Source of the DNA: Bifidobacterium moukalabense DSM 27321
Lineage (GTDB): Bacteria; Actinomycetota; Actinomycetes; Actinomycetales; Bifidobacteriaceae
Length of the DNA: 64,000 bases
Assembly (NCBI RefSeq): GCF_000522505.1
Contig: NZ_AZMV01000007.1
Span: 310,001 to 374,000 of the forward strand
Direction of reading: 5' to 3'
Shown here: piece by piece, positions 8,541 to 20,343 of the stretch
Position numbering within the stretch: the first letter of the stretch is position 1
Layout of the letters: every line of letters begins with the position of its first letter
Position numbers and translations under genes: made by a program
Notes under the pieces: model-generated
What the model saw: the letters and a program-made list of their open reading frames with translations, nothing else
Database searches by the model: none
What the model was told of the DNA's origin: nothing

Positions 8541-9494
8541 ATGAGTAATTCCGTTGCACCCGCCATCAAGACGGCAAATGATGAGATTCCGTGGAATCCG
8601 AAAGTCCGGCAGAAGAAGCAACCGAGCGATTATGTGGTCGATTTCCTGATCGGACTACTGGTCGTGGCGGTGGTCGTAGTGGTCGTGTATCCACTATGGT
8701 TCATCGTGATCGCCAGTTTTTCCAATTCGGCCCTGGTCTCTCAAGGTGAGGTGACCATCTTTCCCAAGGACATCAACTTCTCCGGCTACACCAAGATTCT
8801 TGAGGACACACGAATCTGGACTGGCTACAAGAACACCATCATCTACTCCGTGGTTGGCACCGCGGTCAACATGCTGGTCACTCTGCCTGTGGCGTTCTCC
8901 CTGTCCCGGCGTGAGTTCAAGGCTCGCCGTATCATCCTGTTCTTGTTCACTTTCACCATGTTCTTTGCCGGCGGTCTGATTCCAAGCTACCTGCTCTTCA
9001 AGGATCTGGGCATCCTCAACTCCATGTGGGTGTTCATCCTGCCGGGCGCTGTGAATGTGTACAACGTAATCATCGCACGTTCGTTCTTCGAGACTTCCAT
9101 TCCGGAGGAACTGCACGATGCGGCCCAGGTGGACGGCCTTGGCTACTTCCGTTATTTTATGAAGATTGTGTTGCCGCTGAGTTCGGCCATCATCGCAGTG
9201 ATTGCGCTGTACTATTTCGTGGGGCACTGGAACGACTTCTTCACCGGCCTCATCTATATCCGCAATCAGGAGAAGCAGCCATTGCAGAACGTGCTGCAGA
9301 ACATTCTGCTAGCCAACCAGATGACCACTTCCGGTGGCGGCTCCGATGGTCGTTCCATGCTGGAACGCCAACAGGCCGCGGACCAGATCAAATATGGCAT
9401 CATCATCGTGTCCACTCTGCCTCTGCTGGTCATCTACCCATTCCTGCAGAAGTACTTCAACAAGGGCGTCATGATTGGGGCCGTCAAAGGCTGA
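8541..9494 (+). CDS. ABC sugar permease, LplC/YtcP type
   Basis: 317 residues; AAGGAAAGGA precedes ATG 8541, 27 bases after the partner permease. There are six predicted helices (first near DFLIGLLVVAVVVVVVYPLW), the EAA loop EELHDAAQVDGLGYFRYFMK, and the typical ending PFLQKYFNKGVMIGAVKG. It is the second half of the carbohydrate channel. No ATP-binding gene follows, so the transporter probably uses a shared ATPase encoded elsewhere, as is usual for bifidobacterial CUT1 systems. Confidence 0.92.
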   Translation: MSNSVAPAIKTANDEIPWNPKVRQKKQPSDYVVDFLIGLLVVAVVVVVVYPLWFIVIASFSNSALVSQGEVTIFPKDINFSGYTKILEDTRIWTGYKNTIIYSVVGTAVNMLVTLPVAFSLSRREFKARRIILFLFTFTMFFAGGLIPSYLLFKDLGILNSMWVFILPGAVNVYNVIIARSFFETSIPEELHDAAQVDGLGYFRYFMKIVLPLSSAIIAVIALYYFVGHWNDFFTGLIYIRNQEKQPLQNVLQNILLANQMTTSGGGSDGRSMLERQQAADQIKYGIIIVSTLPLLVIYPFLQKYFNKGVMIGAVKG

Positions 9495-9550
9495 TGCGCA
9501 AACGGGCAATCCGTAATCGCAAACACGGAATCTCATCATTCCCTCTCCCC

Positions 9551-9586
9551 GAAAAAGCTGTCGCCCACCGTGGCGGTGGCTTTTTC
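9551..9586 (+). terminator. Terminator after the ABC operon
   Basis: GAAAAAGC and CCACCG pair with CGGTGG and GCTTTTTC around a TGG loop, ending in five T. It lies about 57 bases past the permease stop. Confidence 0.75.
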
Positions 9587-9641
9587 GTATGCAAGGAATC
9601 GCAAGACATCGCATAACACAACCAAGCAGTAAGGTGAATTC

Positions 9642-10718
9642 ATGACCGAAGCGACCGATATGTATGGCTACCTGCTCGTCCACTTCATCGAGGATCCGGA
9701 TGGCTATGCCGAGAAGATCTACATGGATGTATCCGACGGTGATAATCCTCGTCGATGGCTACCTATCAACGATGGAAAGCCGGTGTTGATCTCCAGCATC
9801 GGTACTACGGGTGTGCGTGACCCGCACATCATCCGTAATCCCCAAACCGGTAAATGGTATGTCATTGCTACTGATTTGCGTGTGTTCGGAGGAGACGATG
9901 CCGGTTGGTTCGAATGGACGCGCCATGCCAGTACGAATCTGATTATCTGGGAATCTGATGACCTGCTACATTGGAGCAAGCCTCGTATGCTCGACGTGTC
10001 ACGCAAGCCGGACGGTTCCCATCTTGAGCTTGGCATGGCGTGGGCGTGCGAATGCCTATGGGTGCCGTACTACTATCCGGAAGGCCATGAAGGTGGCCGC
10101 GGAGCATTCGTAATGTACTGGTCCAGTACTGTCTTCGATGACGCCGACAAGCAGCATGCTGACGAGAACGTCCACTGTACCGTGCTGTGGGGTGCCACCA
10201 CCGATTTCACACAGAGCACCTTCGAATATGGCGGCGTATTCATCAACACAGGCGGTGACGCCATCGACACCACCATGGTTCAACGTCCGTTGCCCGACGG
10301 CGGTACGCGCACATACCGCATCACCAAGGACAACGCGCATGGTAACGGCATCTGGATGGACTTCACTGATGCGAAATGCTGGTGGGAGGCAGACGTGCGG
10401 TGGGACACCGTGCAGAGCGGAATTGGCGCCGAATATGTGCCGGACGGCAATCCCGGCGGAGTGGAGGGGCCAGCCGTGTTCGCCAACCACCACAACAATG
10501 GCGGCGCTGATGACGAGTGGTACCTGTTCGTAGACGTGATTCCGTCGATCGGCTACCAGCCAATGATCAGCCGTGATCTTGATAAAGGCTGGGTCAAGCT
10601 GGAAAGTCAGGACTATTTCCTGACTGAGCATACGAAGCACGGTGGCGTAGCCTCGCTGACACGCGCCGAATACGACCGCCTGCGTCCACTGGCCGCGCTG
10701 GCCGTCCCGCGTAGCTGA
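9642..10718 (+). CDS. GH43 family glycosidase (arabinosidase/xylosidase type), cytoplasmic
   Basis: 358 residues with no signal peptide. Asp60 in GVRDPHII (base), Asp209 in GDAIDTTM and Glu275 in GGVEGPAVF fit the GH43 triad. AWACECLWVPYY stands where most relatives have AWAPE: Pro is replaced by Cys and the Glu is kept. AAGGTGAATTC precedes ATG 9642. It follows the importer after a terminator, with no TACAACGTTGTA operator that I can see, so it may have its own weaker promoter or depend on read-through. It probably removes arabinose or xylose side chains from imported oligomers; the exact bond is not determinable here. Confidence 0.78.
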   Translation: MTEATDMYGYLLVHFIEDPDGYAEKIYMDVSDGDNPRRWLPINDGKPVLISSIGTTGVRDPHIIRNPQTGKWYVIATDLRVFGGDDAGWFEWTRHASTNLIIWESDDLLHWSKPRMLDVSRKPDGSHLELGMAWACECLWVPYYYPEGHEGGRGAFVMYWSSTVFDDADKQHADENVHCTVLWGATTDFTQSTFEYGGVFINTGGDAIDTTMVQRPLPDGGTRTYRITKDNAHGNGIWMDFTDAKCWWEADVRWDTVQSGIGAEYVPDGNPGGVEGPAVFANHHNNGGADDEWYLFVDVIPSIGYQPMISRDLDKGWVKLESQDYFLTEHTKHGGVASLTRAEYDRLRPLAALAVPRS

Positions 10719-10732
10719 ATAGCGTCTCGCAT

Positions 10733-10774
10733 AAGGTGAGGGCCTCCCACGTTTTTATGGGCGGCCCTCACCTT
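10733..10774. terminator. Bidirectional terminator between GH43 and PBP genes
   Basis: A perfect 12-bp stem, AAGGTGAGGGCC (10733-10744) with GGCCCTCACCTT (10763-10774), lies between the convergent GH43 gene and the minus-strand PBP gene. Flanking A and T bases let it act both ways. Confidence 0.75.
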
Positions 10775-10823
10775 TCTCGGTTATATGGTGGTTGCCTGAA
10801 TGACGGCCGATTACACACCACTA

Positions 10824-13082
10824 CTACTGCTGTTGCGATTGCGATGAGTCGCTGTGCTGCTGACTGTCGTTCTGGTCGCTATTGGCATCTCCGTTGTCGC
10901 TGTTTTCGCCGGAACCCGCGTCACCGCCGTCGCCGTTGCCTCCGTCGCCGGAACCGCTCTCCGGCGTGGTCTCGGTCGGGGTCGGTGTGGTCGTCTGCGT
11001 GTTCTCCTCGGTCTTCGGCGTGGCCGAAGGCGTGTAGGACTTCTGTGCGCCCGTGCCCCACGTGCCGTCCGAGCCGCCGATCTTACCGCTGTCGGTTGCG
11101 GTCGGGAACGTTTCGTTCTGGGTGTCGGCAAGCGCCTGCGTCATATATTCGGTGAACAGGTGCACCGGGTAGTCGCTGCCGCCGGTCCAGCTGCCGAAGG
11201 CCGGAATCTCCTGCGGACTGCCGTTGTCATCCGGGTACCACATGGCCACCGCCGTCACCACCGAAGGGGTGTAGCCGATGAAGCTGGCCGCTCTGGAATC
11301 ATTTGCGGTACCGGACTTGCCGGCGATGGTGTGTCCGGTGGCGCGTGCCTCGGTGGCGGTACCGCGCTGCACCACGCCGGTCAGCGCCTTGGTCACCAGA
11401 TTCACGGAATTGGCTTCGAACACCTGCTCGGCCGTGGTCGGCGCGTTGTACAGGTCGGAGCCGCTCGGCGTCTTCACGGAGGCCACGATATGCAGCGTCG
11501 GCTTGTTGCCCTGATTGGCCAGCGTGGCGTACGCGCGCGTCATATCCTCAACGCTCAGGCCGTTGTTGCCGAGCACGGTGAACGGTTCGGAGCCGTCCAG
11601 CGACGTGTTCTCCACGCCCGCCTCACGAGCGGTGTCGGCGATCTTCTTGGTGCCCAGCTTGGTTTGCAGATCCATGTACACGGTGTTCGACGACTGCTCG
11701 GTGGCGGTGTACAGATTCACATATCCCAGATTCACGTTGCCGTAGTTGCTCACGGTGTCGGTGATGCCGGGGAAGGTGCGGTACGAATTGCCGTTGAACG
11801 TCGTGTTCAGGCTTACTCCCTCGTTCACGGCTGCCAGCAAGGCGAACGGTTTCATGGTGGAGCCGACCTCGTAGGTGGCCTGCGTGACGTTGTTGAGCTG
11901 CTTGGTCAGGTAATCGTCGCCCGCATACAGCGCGATGATCGAACCATCCTTCGGATTGACCGACAGCGCGCCGAACTGCATGCCGTCCGGAATCACGCCC
12001 TGCATGCCGTTCTGTGAAGGGCTGACCACCGAATACATCAGGTCCTGCTTGGATTTGTCGATGGTGGTCACGATCTTGTAGCCGCCTGTTTCGAGGTCCT
12101 GCTTGCTGAAGGCCTTCGTGTCGATAAGCTCGTTCTGCACCATGGTCAGCAGGTATCCGTTCTGACCCTCCAGCTGGTTGCTTTGCTGGTATTCGATGAC
12201 CTGGGGGAACTGCGCCTCCGACTGCTGTTTGGCGGTGATGTAGCCGTCCTCCTCCATGATGCTGAGCACACGATTGTAGCGCTTCTGGGCCTGTGCCTCG
12301 TTCACCGCCGGATCCCATGCGCTTGGCGCGGGGATGATGCCGGCCAGCATGGCCGCCTCGGAGAGCGTCATGTCTTTGGCGTCCTTGTTGAAGTACGCCT
12401 TGGCCGCCGCCTGGATGCCGTACGCGCCGCGACCCAGGTAGATCGTGTTCATATAGTTGCACAGCACCTGGCTTTTATCTTGCTGCTGCGCGATTTTGAT
12501 GGCCAGGAACGCTTCCCGGAGCTTGCCGGAATACGACGTGGTTTCGCCCAGATAGTAGCGCTCCGCGTACTGCTGGGTGATGGTCGAGCCGCCCTGCCGG
12601 CTTCCGGTGGTCAGGTTGTTGTACAACGCGCGTGCGATGCCCACCAGGTCGATGCCTTTGTTGGTGTAGAAGGAACGGTCCTCGGAAGATACGATGGCGT
12701 TGCCGACGTAGTCCGGCAGTACGGAGCAGTCGATGATCTCACGATTCTGTTCGGCGTAGCTGCCGATTTCGGTGGTGCCGTCGGAATAGTAGACGGTCGT
12801 CTTCTCCGCGAGCGCGAACGCCTCCGGTTCCGGGACTTCCGTGGTGACGTACATGTAGGCGAACAGGCCGATGCCCGCCACGATAAGCGCCGCGAAGATT
12901 CCGAGCACCCATTTGAGCACGAGGTGCTTGCGTTTTTTGGTACGGTTCTTCTTCGGTCCATTGGCGCGGTGCGAGCCGTGGTTGTTGCGCTGCACGTTGT
13001 GCGTGTTGCCGCGAGTGCTACGGGTGCCGCCTGCCTGCGGGTCGTAGGAGCGCGAGCTTACGCTTCGAGTCTGTGAAACCAT
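10824..13082 (-). CDS. Class A penicillin-binding protein (transglycosylase-transpeptidase)
   Basis: 752 residues from ATG 13082-13080 (MVSQTRSV); a longer ORF start at 13208 adds an unlikely lead. The basic cytoplasmic tail is followed by one membrane helix (about 56-78). The glycosyltransferase domain has EDRSFYTNKGID (Glu134) and RQGGSTITQQ; the transpeptidase domain has STMK (Ser408), SSN (464-466) and KSG (589-591). It polymerises and cross-links peptidoglycan outside the membrane. The last 90 or so residues are a Ser/Thr/Pro then Gly/Asp/Asn/Gln-rich tail, common in actinobacterial PBP1/PonA. It stands alone and is divergent from ino1. Confidence 0.93.
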   Translation of the reverse strand: MVSQTRSVSSRSYDPQAGGTRSTRGNTHNVQRNNHGSHRANGPKKNRTKKRKHLVLKWVLGIFAALIVAGIGLFAYMYVTTEVPEPEAFALAEKTTVYYSDGTTEIGSYAEQNREIIDCSVLPDYVGNAIVSSEDRSFYTNKGIDLVGIARALYNNLTTGSRQGGSTITQQYAERYYLGETTSYSGKLREAFLAIKIAQQQDKSQVLCNYMNTIYLGRGAYGIQAAAKAYFNKDAKDMTLSEAAMLAGIIPAPSAWDPAVNEAQAQKRYNRVLSIMEEDGYITAKQQSEAQFPQVIEYQQSNQLEGQNGYLLTMVQNELIDTKAFSKQDLETGGYKIVTTIDKSKQDLMYSVVSPSQNGMQGVIPDGMQFGALSVNPKDGSIIALYAGDDYLTKQLNNVTQATYEVGSTMKPFALLAAVNEGVSLNTTFNGNSYRTFPGITDTVSNYGNVNLGYVNLYTATEQSSNTVYMDLQTKLGTKKIADTAREAGVENTSLDGSEPFTVLGNNGLSVEDMTRAYATLANQGNKPTLHIVASVKTPSGSDLYNAPTTAEQVFEANSVNLVTKALTGVVQRGTATEARATGHTIAGKSGTANDSRAASFIGYTPSVVTAVAMWYPDDNGSPQEIPAFGSWTGGSDYPVHLFTEYMTQALADTQNETFPTATDSGKIGGSDGTWGTGAQKSYTPSATPKTEENTQTTTPTPTETTPESGSGDGGNGDGGDAGSGENSDNGDANSDQNDSQQHSDSSQSQQQ

Positions 13083-13259
13083 GCTTTCTACCGTAGCTGC
13101 CAGTCCTGAAAAACAGTCCCAAAGGGGTGATGCGTTGCAAAAGTTCAACGATTTATCCCCGGTTCTTTTTACAAATCGACAGAATTTCGTCGGTTGTCGC
13201 AATAGCATTGATTATTCAAGGTTTTTCTTGCTGGTATAGGTGGACTCTTATTGATTCGA

Positions 13260-13284
13260 AGGTATGCTTAAAGGTTGTATACCT
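13260..13284 (+). promoter_or_regulatory. Inverted repeat before ino1
   Basis: AGGTAT (13260-13265) and ATACCT (13279-13284) form a dyad with a 13-base gap, ending 30 bases before the ino1 start. It could be an operator for ino1; no regulator is assigned. Confidence 0.3.
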
Positions 13285-13314
13285 GCAACGCATACATATG
13301 AGGAGTCGTTTCAG

Positions 13315-14457
13315 ATGAGCATTCGCGTGGCTATCGCCGGTGTGGGCAATTGCGCTTCGTCGCTGGTTCAAGGCGTTGAGTATTATAAGGACACCAAGGA
13401 CGAAGATAAGATTCCGGGATTGATGCACAACAATTTCGGCGGGTACCGCGTGCGCGATATCGAATTCGTCACCGCGTTTGATGTTGACGCGCTGAAGGTC
13501 GGCAAGGATCTGTCCGAGGCCATCGAGGCTTCGCAGAACAACACCATCAAGTTCGCCGACGTGCCGAATCTCGGTGTCGAGGTGCTTCGTGGCCCGACCG
13601 AGGACGGTCTGGGTGAGTATTACCGTCAGATGATCGAGGAGTCCACGGCCGAGCCGGTCGATGTGGCCCAGGTGCTGCGCGACAAGAAGGTCGACGTGCT
13701 GGTCTCCTACCTGCCGGTCGGTTCCGAGCTGGCCGACAAGGCCTATGCACAGGCCGCGATGGATGCCGGCTGTGCGTTCGTGAACTGCCTGCCGGTGTTC
13801 ATCGCCTCCGATCCTGAATGGGCCCAGAAGTTCCGTGATGCCGGTGTGCCGATCGTCGGCGACGATATCAAGTCCCAGGTCGGCGCCACCATCACCCACC
13901 GTGTGCTGGCCCGCCTGTTCGAGGATCGCGGCGTACGTCTGGACCGTACCTATCAGCTCAATGTCGGCGGCAACATGGACTTCATGAATATGTTGCAGCG
14001 CTCCCGTCTGGAATCCAAGAAGATCTCCAAGACCCGCGCGGTCACTTCCGTGGTGCCTCACGACATGGATCCGCATAATGTGCATATCGGCCCGTCCGAT
14101 TACGTGGCCTGGCTCGACGATCGCAAGTTCGCGTTCGTGCGTCTTGAGGGCACCACGTTCGGTGATGTTCCGCTGAGCCTTGAATACAAGCTGCAGGTGT
14201 GGGATTCCCCGAACTCCGCCGGCATCGTCATCGACGCCGTGCGTGCCGCCAAAATCGCTCTCGACCGTCATCTGGCCGGCCCGGTGCTCGCTCCGAGCTC
14301 CTACTTCATGAAGTCCCCGGCCGTGCAGCATGAGGACGGCGAGGCCCGCCGCCTCGTCGAGGAGTTCATCAAGGGCGCCGTCGAAGGTACCGAGGAACAG
14401 CTCGATGCCGATGTCGCCGCCGCTAAGGCCGCCGGAAAGGATGTCTGGAGGGCCTGA
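13315..14457 (+). CDS. ino1: Myo-inositol-1-phosphate synthase
   Basis: 380 residues from ATG 13315 with GAGGAG upstream; the upstream ATG 13264 would add a non-conserved lead and lies over the promoter. The N-terminal Rossmann motif is [16 protein letters not shown]. Further family motifs are [27 protein letters not shown] and [13 protein letters not shown]. It converts glucose 6-phosphate to inositol 1-phosphate with NAD+, the first step to phosphatidylinositol and inositol-linked glycolipids in actinobacteria. It is a single gene with its own promoter and a strong terminator. Confidence 0.95.
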   Translation: MSIRVAIAGVGNCASSLVQGVEYYKDTKDEDKIPGLMHNNFGGYRVRDIEFVTAFDVDALKVGKDLSEAIEASQNNTIKFADVPNLGVEVLRGPTEDGLGEYYRQMIEESTAEPVDVAQVLRDKKVDVLVSYLPVGSELADKAYAQAAMDAGCAFVNCLPVFIASDPEWAQKFRDAGVPIVGDDIKSQVGATITHRVLARLFEDRGVRLDRTYQLNVGGNMDFMNMLQRSRLESKKISKTRAVTSVVPHDMDPHNVHIGPSDYVAWLDDRKFAFVRLEGTTFGDVPLSLEYKLQVWDSPNSAGIVIDAVRAAKIALDRHLAGPVLAPSSYFMKSPAVQHEDGEARRLVEEFIKGAVEGTEEQLDADVAAAKAAGKDVWRA

Positions 14458-14474
14458 GCCTCTGTTTGACTGAC

Positions 14475-14507
14475 GAAAAGCCCACGGAATCGTTCCGTGG
14501 GCTTTTC
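14475..14507 (+). terminator. Terminator after ino1
   Basis: A perfect 15-bp stem, GAAAAGCCCACGGAA with TTCCGTGGGCTTTTC, around a three-base loop, 17 bases after the ino1 stop. Confidence 0.85.
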
Positions 14508-14523
14508 GCATTCCCGATCCGCC

Positions 14524-14578
14524 GACGCTGACAGCGTCTGACCGTCGGTGGTTTGGGCATCCTCCAATCCACCGACGG
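14524..14578. repeat. Pair of nested inverted repeats between ino1 and glf
   Basis: GACGCT/AGCGTC (14524-14538) is followed by CCGTCGGTGGTTTGG (14542-14556) pairing with CCAATCCACCGACGG (14564-14578), one mismatch. Pieces of the same words (GAGCGTCGGCAGATTGGG) recur just downstream near 14588. It may be the terminator of the minus-strand glf gene or a small palindromic element. Confidence 0.5.
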
Positions 14579-14627
14579 TGAGGGGATGTGAGCGTCGGCA
14601 GATTGGGAGAGGGAGCGCCGGAGGGGA

Positions 14628-15842
<1,215 letters not shown>

Positions 15843-15965
15843 TCACACGTGTGCGATTCCAAGCCCATAGTACCCATTCCTATGCTCTACGCATATCCCG
15901 ATGCGCTACGTCAACGGAAAATTCGCATGTATGGCCTCTGGTCCGGGCATGGTGTACACTGGTCC

Positions 15966-16052
15966 TTGCCTCCGCGTGGCGGTATGTCACCCAACTCCCC
16001 CAGGGCAGGAATGCAGCAAGGGTAAGTGGCCTCTTCCGGGTACGTGGAGGTT
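15966..16052 (+). ncRNA. ffs: Signal recognition particle RNA (4.5S type)
   Basis: The conserved apical domain is visible as CAGGGCAGGAATGCAGC (about 16001-16017), with the GGAA loop and the following GCAGCAAGGGTAAG. The ends CCTCC (15969-15973) and GGAGG (16046-16050) pair through an intervening helix, and T5 follows. The size, about 85 bases, fits the short bacterial SRP RNA that binds Ffh. The exact ends are estimates. Confidence 0.8.
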
Positions 16053-16100
16053 TTTCATAGGCGTGACCTGCCTCGAAATGACATGGTTGGCGTATTCTCG

Positions 16101-17192
16101 ATGAGTATGACCGACGAATTCAAGCCCATCATCCGAGATCCGCAGAAATCCGCGAATATGCTGCAGCAGAACGACTCCCCGGAACCGTTGGGGTCTCCGG
16201 AGGCGGATGCCTCCGCCGATCCGATAGCCGATGTGCTGTCCGCGGATGAGGTGCGCAGGGGCCTTGCCAAGGCCGATCCGCTGACCCGTCATCCCCGCAT
16301 CTCCAGCATTGTGCAGTGTGTGGTGTTCGGGCTGATTCTGCTGGCCTCCTCCGTCGGTGTGTGGTGGCTGGGCGTATACACGTTGAGCGGCCAGAGCTAT
16401 GAGGACATGGTCTGGTCGAAGTTTTCCGATGCGCTGCCGGCATGGTTCGGCCCGGTGGTGCATGTCTTCACGATCTCGCGGCTGGTGCAGGGCATCAGCG
16501 TCGCCATGGCGATCGTCGCATTGATTGTGCTGATCGTGCGCAAGCGATGGCTGCTGATTGCGCAGCTGGCCGTATTCGGCGGATTGTGCTTTACCGCGGC
16601 GAAGGTGCTCAAGAGCACGCTTCCACGCCCCTATCTGATCAATCTCGATTCGAATCCCGTCAATTCCGCGCCTTCCGGACACACCATCCTCGCCACCGCG
16701 GCCGGCGTGATGCTGCTGTGCGCGGTGCCGCGCGCCCTACGCGCCCTGACGGCGGTGATCGGCTGGGCCTACGCCGTGCTCGTCGGACTGTCGGTGATCG
16801 CCGATCAATGGCATCGGCCGGTCGATGTGATCATGGCGTTGCTGATTGTCGGAGGTCTTGCGCTGCTGATGCTTGCCGTGAGTTTCGCCAATGGCATGGA
16901 TGAGCCCGGCAGGCGTGCGTCCTCGCCGTCGGTGCAGATCGTCGGCAGTGTGATGCTGACGTTCGGCGTGCTCGGGACCCTGTACGGCGCCTACATCGTC
17001 TGGCAGATCCAGCCTGGCCTTGCCCTGAGCGCGGAATGGACGAATGCCGGCGCGCATGCCTCCACCACGATTCTCACGGCATCGGTCGCCGCATTGGTGT
17101 TCGGCCTGGTGTTGGCCATGCGTCAACTGACCGCCTCGCCGCTGACGAAGCTCGGACTGGTCGGCGCTCCGCCGGCCCCACCTAAGCGGTAG
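16101..17192 (+). CDS. PAP2-family membrane phosphatase
   Basis: About 363 residues. The three acid-phosphatase motifs are KSTLPRPYL (KxxxxxxRP-like), SAPSGHT and DQWHRPVDV with its His and Asp. Six to seven hydrophobic helices surround them, so the active site faces outward. Likely substrates are undecaprenyl pyrophosphate or phosphatidic-acid-like lipids; which one cannot be told here. The start is uncertain: ATGs at 16083, 16101 and 16107 lack a clear ribosome site, and a TATTCT at 16093-16098 could give a leaderless start at 16107. The gene follows the SRP RNA by about 50 bases. Confidence 0.8.
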   Translation: MSMTDEFKPIIRDPQKSANMLQQNDSPEPLGSPEADASADPIADVLSADEVRRGLAKADPLTRHPRISSIVQCVVFGLILLASSVGVWWLGVYTLSGQSYEDMVWSKFSDALPAWFGPVVHVFTISRLVQGISVAMAIVALIVLIVRKRWLLIAQLAVFGGLCFTAAKVLKSTLPRPYLINLDSNPVNSAPSGHTILATAAGVMLLCAVPRALRALTAVIGWAYAVLVGLSVIADQWHRPVDVIMALLIVGGLALLMLAVSFANGMDEPGRRASSPSVQIVGSVMLTFGVLGTLYGAYIVWQIQPGLALSAEWTNAGAHASTTILTASVAALVFGLVLAMRQLTASPLTKLGLVGAPPAPPKR

Positions 17193-17291
17193 GGGCGGGC
17201 TGCCGACGCCTCCCCGGCACACGGGAGTTTGCCAATCCTCTATAGTTCGTGAGTATTATTGCGTTGCAAACGCTAGTAATAAGGAGTGGCA

Positions 17292-20291
17292 ATGGCTACC
17301 GGCAGCAAGCTCGTTATTGTGGAGTCTCCCACCAAGGCCAGGAAAATCGGAGGATATCTCGGTTCCGACTATACGGTCATGGCATCGGTGGGCCACATCC
17401 GCGACCTTGCGCAGCCCAGTCAGGTGCCGTCCGACGACAAGGCCAGGTACGGCAAGTTCGGCGTCGACGTGGAAGACGGCTTCAAGCCGTACTACATCGT
17501 GGACGGCGACAAGAAGAAAACCGTCTCCGAACTGAAAAGCGCACTGAAGAAGGCCGATACCCTCTACCTCGCAACCGATGAGGATCGCGAGGGGGAGGCC
17601 ATCGCATGGCATCTGGTGCAGACGCTCAAGCCGAAGGTGCCGGTTAAGCGCATGGTGTTCCACGAGATTACGCCGGAGGCGATCAAGGCATCGCTCAACA
17701 ACACCCGCGATGTGGATGGCGCCATGGTCGACGCGCAGGAGACCCGCCGAATCCTGGACCGCCTGTACGGCTATGAGTTGTCTCCGGTGCTGTGGCGCAA
17801 GGTCGGTCCCGGCCTGTCCGCAGGCCGCGTGCAGTCCGTGGCCACCCGTCTGATCGTCGAACGCGAGCGTGAACGCATGGCGTTCGTCCGTGCCCCGTAC
17901 TGGGACGTCACCGCCACGTTGGAGGCGATGGGCGCCGAAGGCGACAATGTGGCCTTCGACTCGCGCATGGTGTCGCTTGACGGCCGCCGTTTGGCCGGTT
18001 CCAAGGATTTCGGCGAGGATGGCCGCTTGACCGCCGCCGGTGCCAAGGACCATGTCGTTCAGCTTGACGAGACGCAGGCCCGTGCGCTTGCGCAGTCGTT
18101 GGAATTCGCGACGTTCACCGTCACGTCGATGGAATCGAAGCCGTACCGCCGTCGCCCGCTTCCGCCGTTCACCACGTCGACGTTGCAGCAGACCGCCGGC
18201 AACCGCCTGTCGATGAGCTCGCGGCAGACGATGCGTGCGGCCCAGGGATTGTATGAGAACGGCTACATCACATACATGCGTACCGATTCGGTGACGCTGT
18301 CGCAGGAGGCCATCGCGGCCGCCCGTTCGGCGGTGAAGTCGCATTTCGGCGACGCGTTCCTGTCGGATGCGCCGAAGCAGTACGCCACCAAGACCGCCGG
18401 CGCGCAGGAGGCCCACGAATGCATTCGCCCGGCCGGCGCGCAGTTCCGCGATCCGGGCGAGGTCGCCAAGAAGGTGCCTGCCGATCAGGCCCGTCTGTAT
18501 GCGCTGATCTGGCAGCGTACGCTTGCCTCGCAGATGGCCGACGCCACCGGCTCCACCGCCACAGTGCGCCTGTCCGCACCGGCCGGTGACCAGGGTGAGG
18601 CCATGTTCCAGGCCTCCGGCACGGTGATTGAATTCCCGGGCTTCATGAAGGCCACGGGAGAGGGCCGTCGCGCTTCCACCGACAAGACCACCGAACAGTC
18701 CGCCAAGAGGAACGACGACAACGCCTCCCTGCCGCCGATGAAGCCGGGCGACGAGCTTGCCGCGACGCAAGTCGCCGCCGACGGCCACGAGACCCAGCCT
18801 CCGGCGCGGTACACCGAGGCCTCGCTCGTCAAGACGCTGGAGGCCAAGGAGATCGGTCGCCCGTCCACGTATGCGAGCATCATCTCCACCATCATCGATC
18901 GTGGGTACGTATACGAACGCGGCCGCGCGCTGATTCCGTCGTGGCTGGCCTTCTCCGTGGTCAAGCTGTTGGAGACGAAGTTCCCGAAATACGTGGACTA
19001 CCAGTTCACCGCAGACATGGAAAACGGCCTGGACCAGATCGCCCATGGCATGGAGACCGGCAAGGATTGGCTGACCAGCTTCTATTTCGGTTCCGGCGAA
19101 GGCGCGGCGCAGTCGCAGGACGAGGCGCATGCCGGCCTGCAGCAGCAGGTCGCGCAGCTTGGCGAGATCGATGCCCGCGCCATCAACACGATTGAGATCG
19201 GCGACGGCCTGCACGTGCGCGTCGGCCGTTACGGCCCATATCTGGAAGACATGAACAATCTGGATGCCGAAGGCAATCCGAAGCGTGCGTCGCTGCCCGA
19301 CACCCTCGCCCCGGATGAGCTGACGGTGGAGGTCGGCCATGATCTGATAGAGAATCATTCCGGCGGTCCGCGCGAACTCGGCAAGGATCCGGTTTCCGGA
19401 GGGACCGTGGAAGTGCGCAACGGCCGTTTCGGACCGTACGTCGCGTTGATCATGCCGCAGTCGGAGGTCGCCGGCGATGCCGCCACGGAGGCCAAGCCGA
19501 AGCGTGGCTCCAAGAAGGCCGCGGCGGATCGGCCGAAGATGGCGTCGCTGTTCAAGACGATGAGCCCCGAATCGTTGACCTTGGAAGACGCGCTGAAACT
19601 GCTAAGCCTGCCGCGTGAAGTCGGCACATACGAGGAGGCGAACGCCGAAACCGGCGAGTTGCAGCAGGTCACGGTGATGGCGAACAACGGCCGTTACGGC
19701 CCGTACCTGACCAAGACCGGTGCCGACGGCAAGTCCGACACCCGTTCGCTGGCTTCGGAGGACGAAATCTTCACGGTCGATCTCGACAAGGCCAAGGAAC
19801 TGTTCGCGCAGCCGAAATACGGTCGCGGGCGCGGCCGTGGCGCCGCCAAGCCGCCGCTGCGCGATCTGGGCACCGACCCGGAGACGCAGAAGCATGTGAC
19901 CATCAAGGAAGGCTTCTACGGCGCGTACATCACCGACGGCGAGACAAACCGCACACTGCCGAAGCAGTATGCGGCCGAGTCGATCGAGCCGGCCGAAGCG
20001 TTCAGGCTGCTGGCCGAAAAACGCGCGCAAGGCCCGTCGAAGCGCGGTCGTGGGCGCAAGTCCTCCGCCAAAAAGACGGCCGCCAAGAGCGCGAAGGCCG
20101 GCAAGGTGAGCGCAACCGAGAAGGCCCGTGCGGATCGCCGCGCCAAGGTGCGCGAACTGGCCGACCAAGGCTGGGCGAATACGCGCATTGCGAAGGAGAT
20201 CGGTTCCACCGCCGCCACGGTCAAGGCCGATGTTGACTGGCTCGCCGCCAATGAGGGATATTCCCGTCCCGAAGTGGTTCCCGCCCGTTGA
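17292..20291 (+). CDS. topA: DNA topoisomerase I (type IA)
   Basis: 999 residues from ATG 17292, five bases after AAGGAG; a GTG at 17286 overlaps that site. TOPRIM begins with [10 protein letters not shown] and carries DEDREGE (96-102). The nicking Tyr328 is in ITYMRTDS. Several C-terminal repeats (GRYGPYL, GRFGPYV, GFYGAYI) are followed by a Lys/Arg-rich linker. The last 45 residues look like a small helix-turn-helix ([24 protein letters not shown]). It relaxes negative supercoils. It is followed at once by tmk and holB, a replication-linked group. Confidence 0.95.
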   Translation: MATGSKLVIVESPTKARKIGGYLGSDYTVMASVGHIRDLAQPSQVPSDDKARYGKFGVDVEDGFKPYYIVDGDKKKTVSELKSALKKADTLYLATDEDREGEAIAWHLVQTLKPKVPVKRMVFHEITPEAIKASLNNTRDVDGAMVDAQETRRILDRLYGYELSPVLWRKVGPGLSAGRVQSVATRLIVERERERMAFVRAPYWDVTATLEAMGAEGDNVAFDSRMVSLDGRRLAGSKDFGEDGRLTAAGAKDHVVQLDETQARALAQSLEFATFTVTSMESKPYRRRPLPPFTTSTLQQTAGNRLSMSSRQTMRAAQGLYENGYITYMRTDSVTLSQEAIAAARSAVKSHFGDAFLSDAPKQYATKTAGAQEAHECIRPAGAQFRDPGEVAKKVPADQARLYALIWQRTLASQMADATGSTATVRLSAPAGDQGEAMFQASGTVIEFPGFMKATGEGRRASTDKTTEQSAKRNDDNASLPPMKPGDELAATQVAADGHETQPPARYTEASLVKTLEAKEIGRPSTYASIISTIIDRGYVYERGRALIPSWLAFSVVKLLETKFPKYVDYQFTADMENGLDQIAHGMETGKDWLTSFYFGSGEGAAQSQDEAHAGLQQQVAQLGEIDARAINTIEIGDGLHVRVGRYGPYLEDMNNLDAEGNPKRASLPDTLAPDELTVEVGHDLIENHSGGPRELGKDPVSGGTVEVRNGRFGPYVALIMPQSEVAGDAATEAKPKRGSKKAAADRPKMASLFKTMSPESLTLEDALKLLSLPREVGTYEEANAETGELQQVTVMANNGRYGPYLTKTGADGKSDTRSLASEDEIFTVDLDKAKELFAQPKYGRGRGRGAAKPPLRDLGTDPETQKHVTIKEGFYGAYITDGETNRTLPKQYAAESIEPAEAFRLLAEKRAQGPSKRGRGRKSSAKKTAAKSAKAGKVSATEKARADRRAKVRELADQGWANTRIAKEIGSTAATVKADVDWLAANEGYSRPEVVPAR

Positions 20292-20343
20292 TCCCCGCCA
20301 GGATCGAGGCCGGAACGGGTCGGTCGGAGACCACGGTACAGTG

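Noticed and set aside
12612..12630. TTGTTGTACAACGCG inside the PBP gene, similar to the LacI operator
   Set aside because: Only part of the palindrome matches, it lies inside a coding region far from any promoter, and it is not paired.
17256..19358. Minus-strand 700-codon frame opposite topA
   Set aside because: Shadow of a GC-rich gene; the sense frame has all topoisomerase IA motifs.
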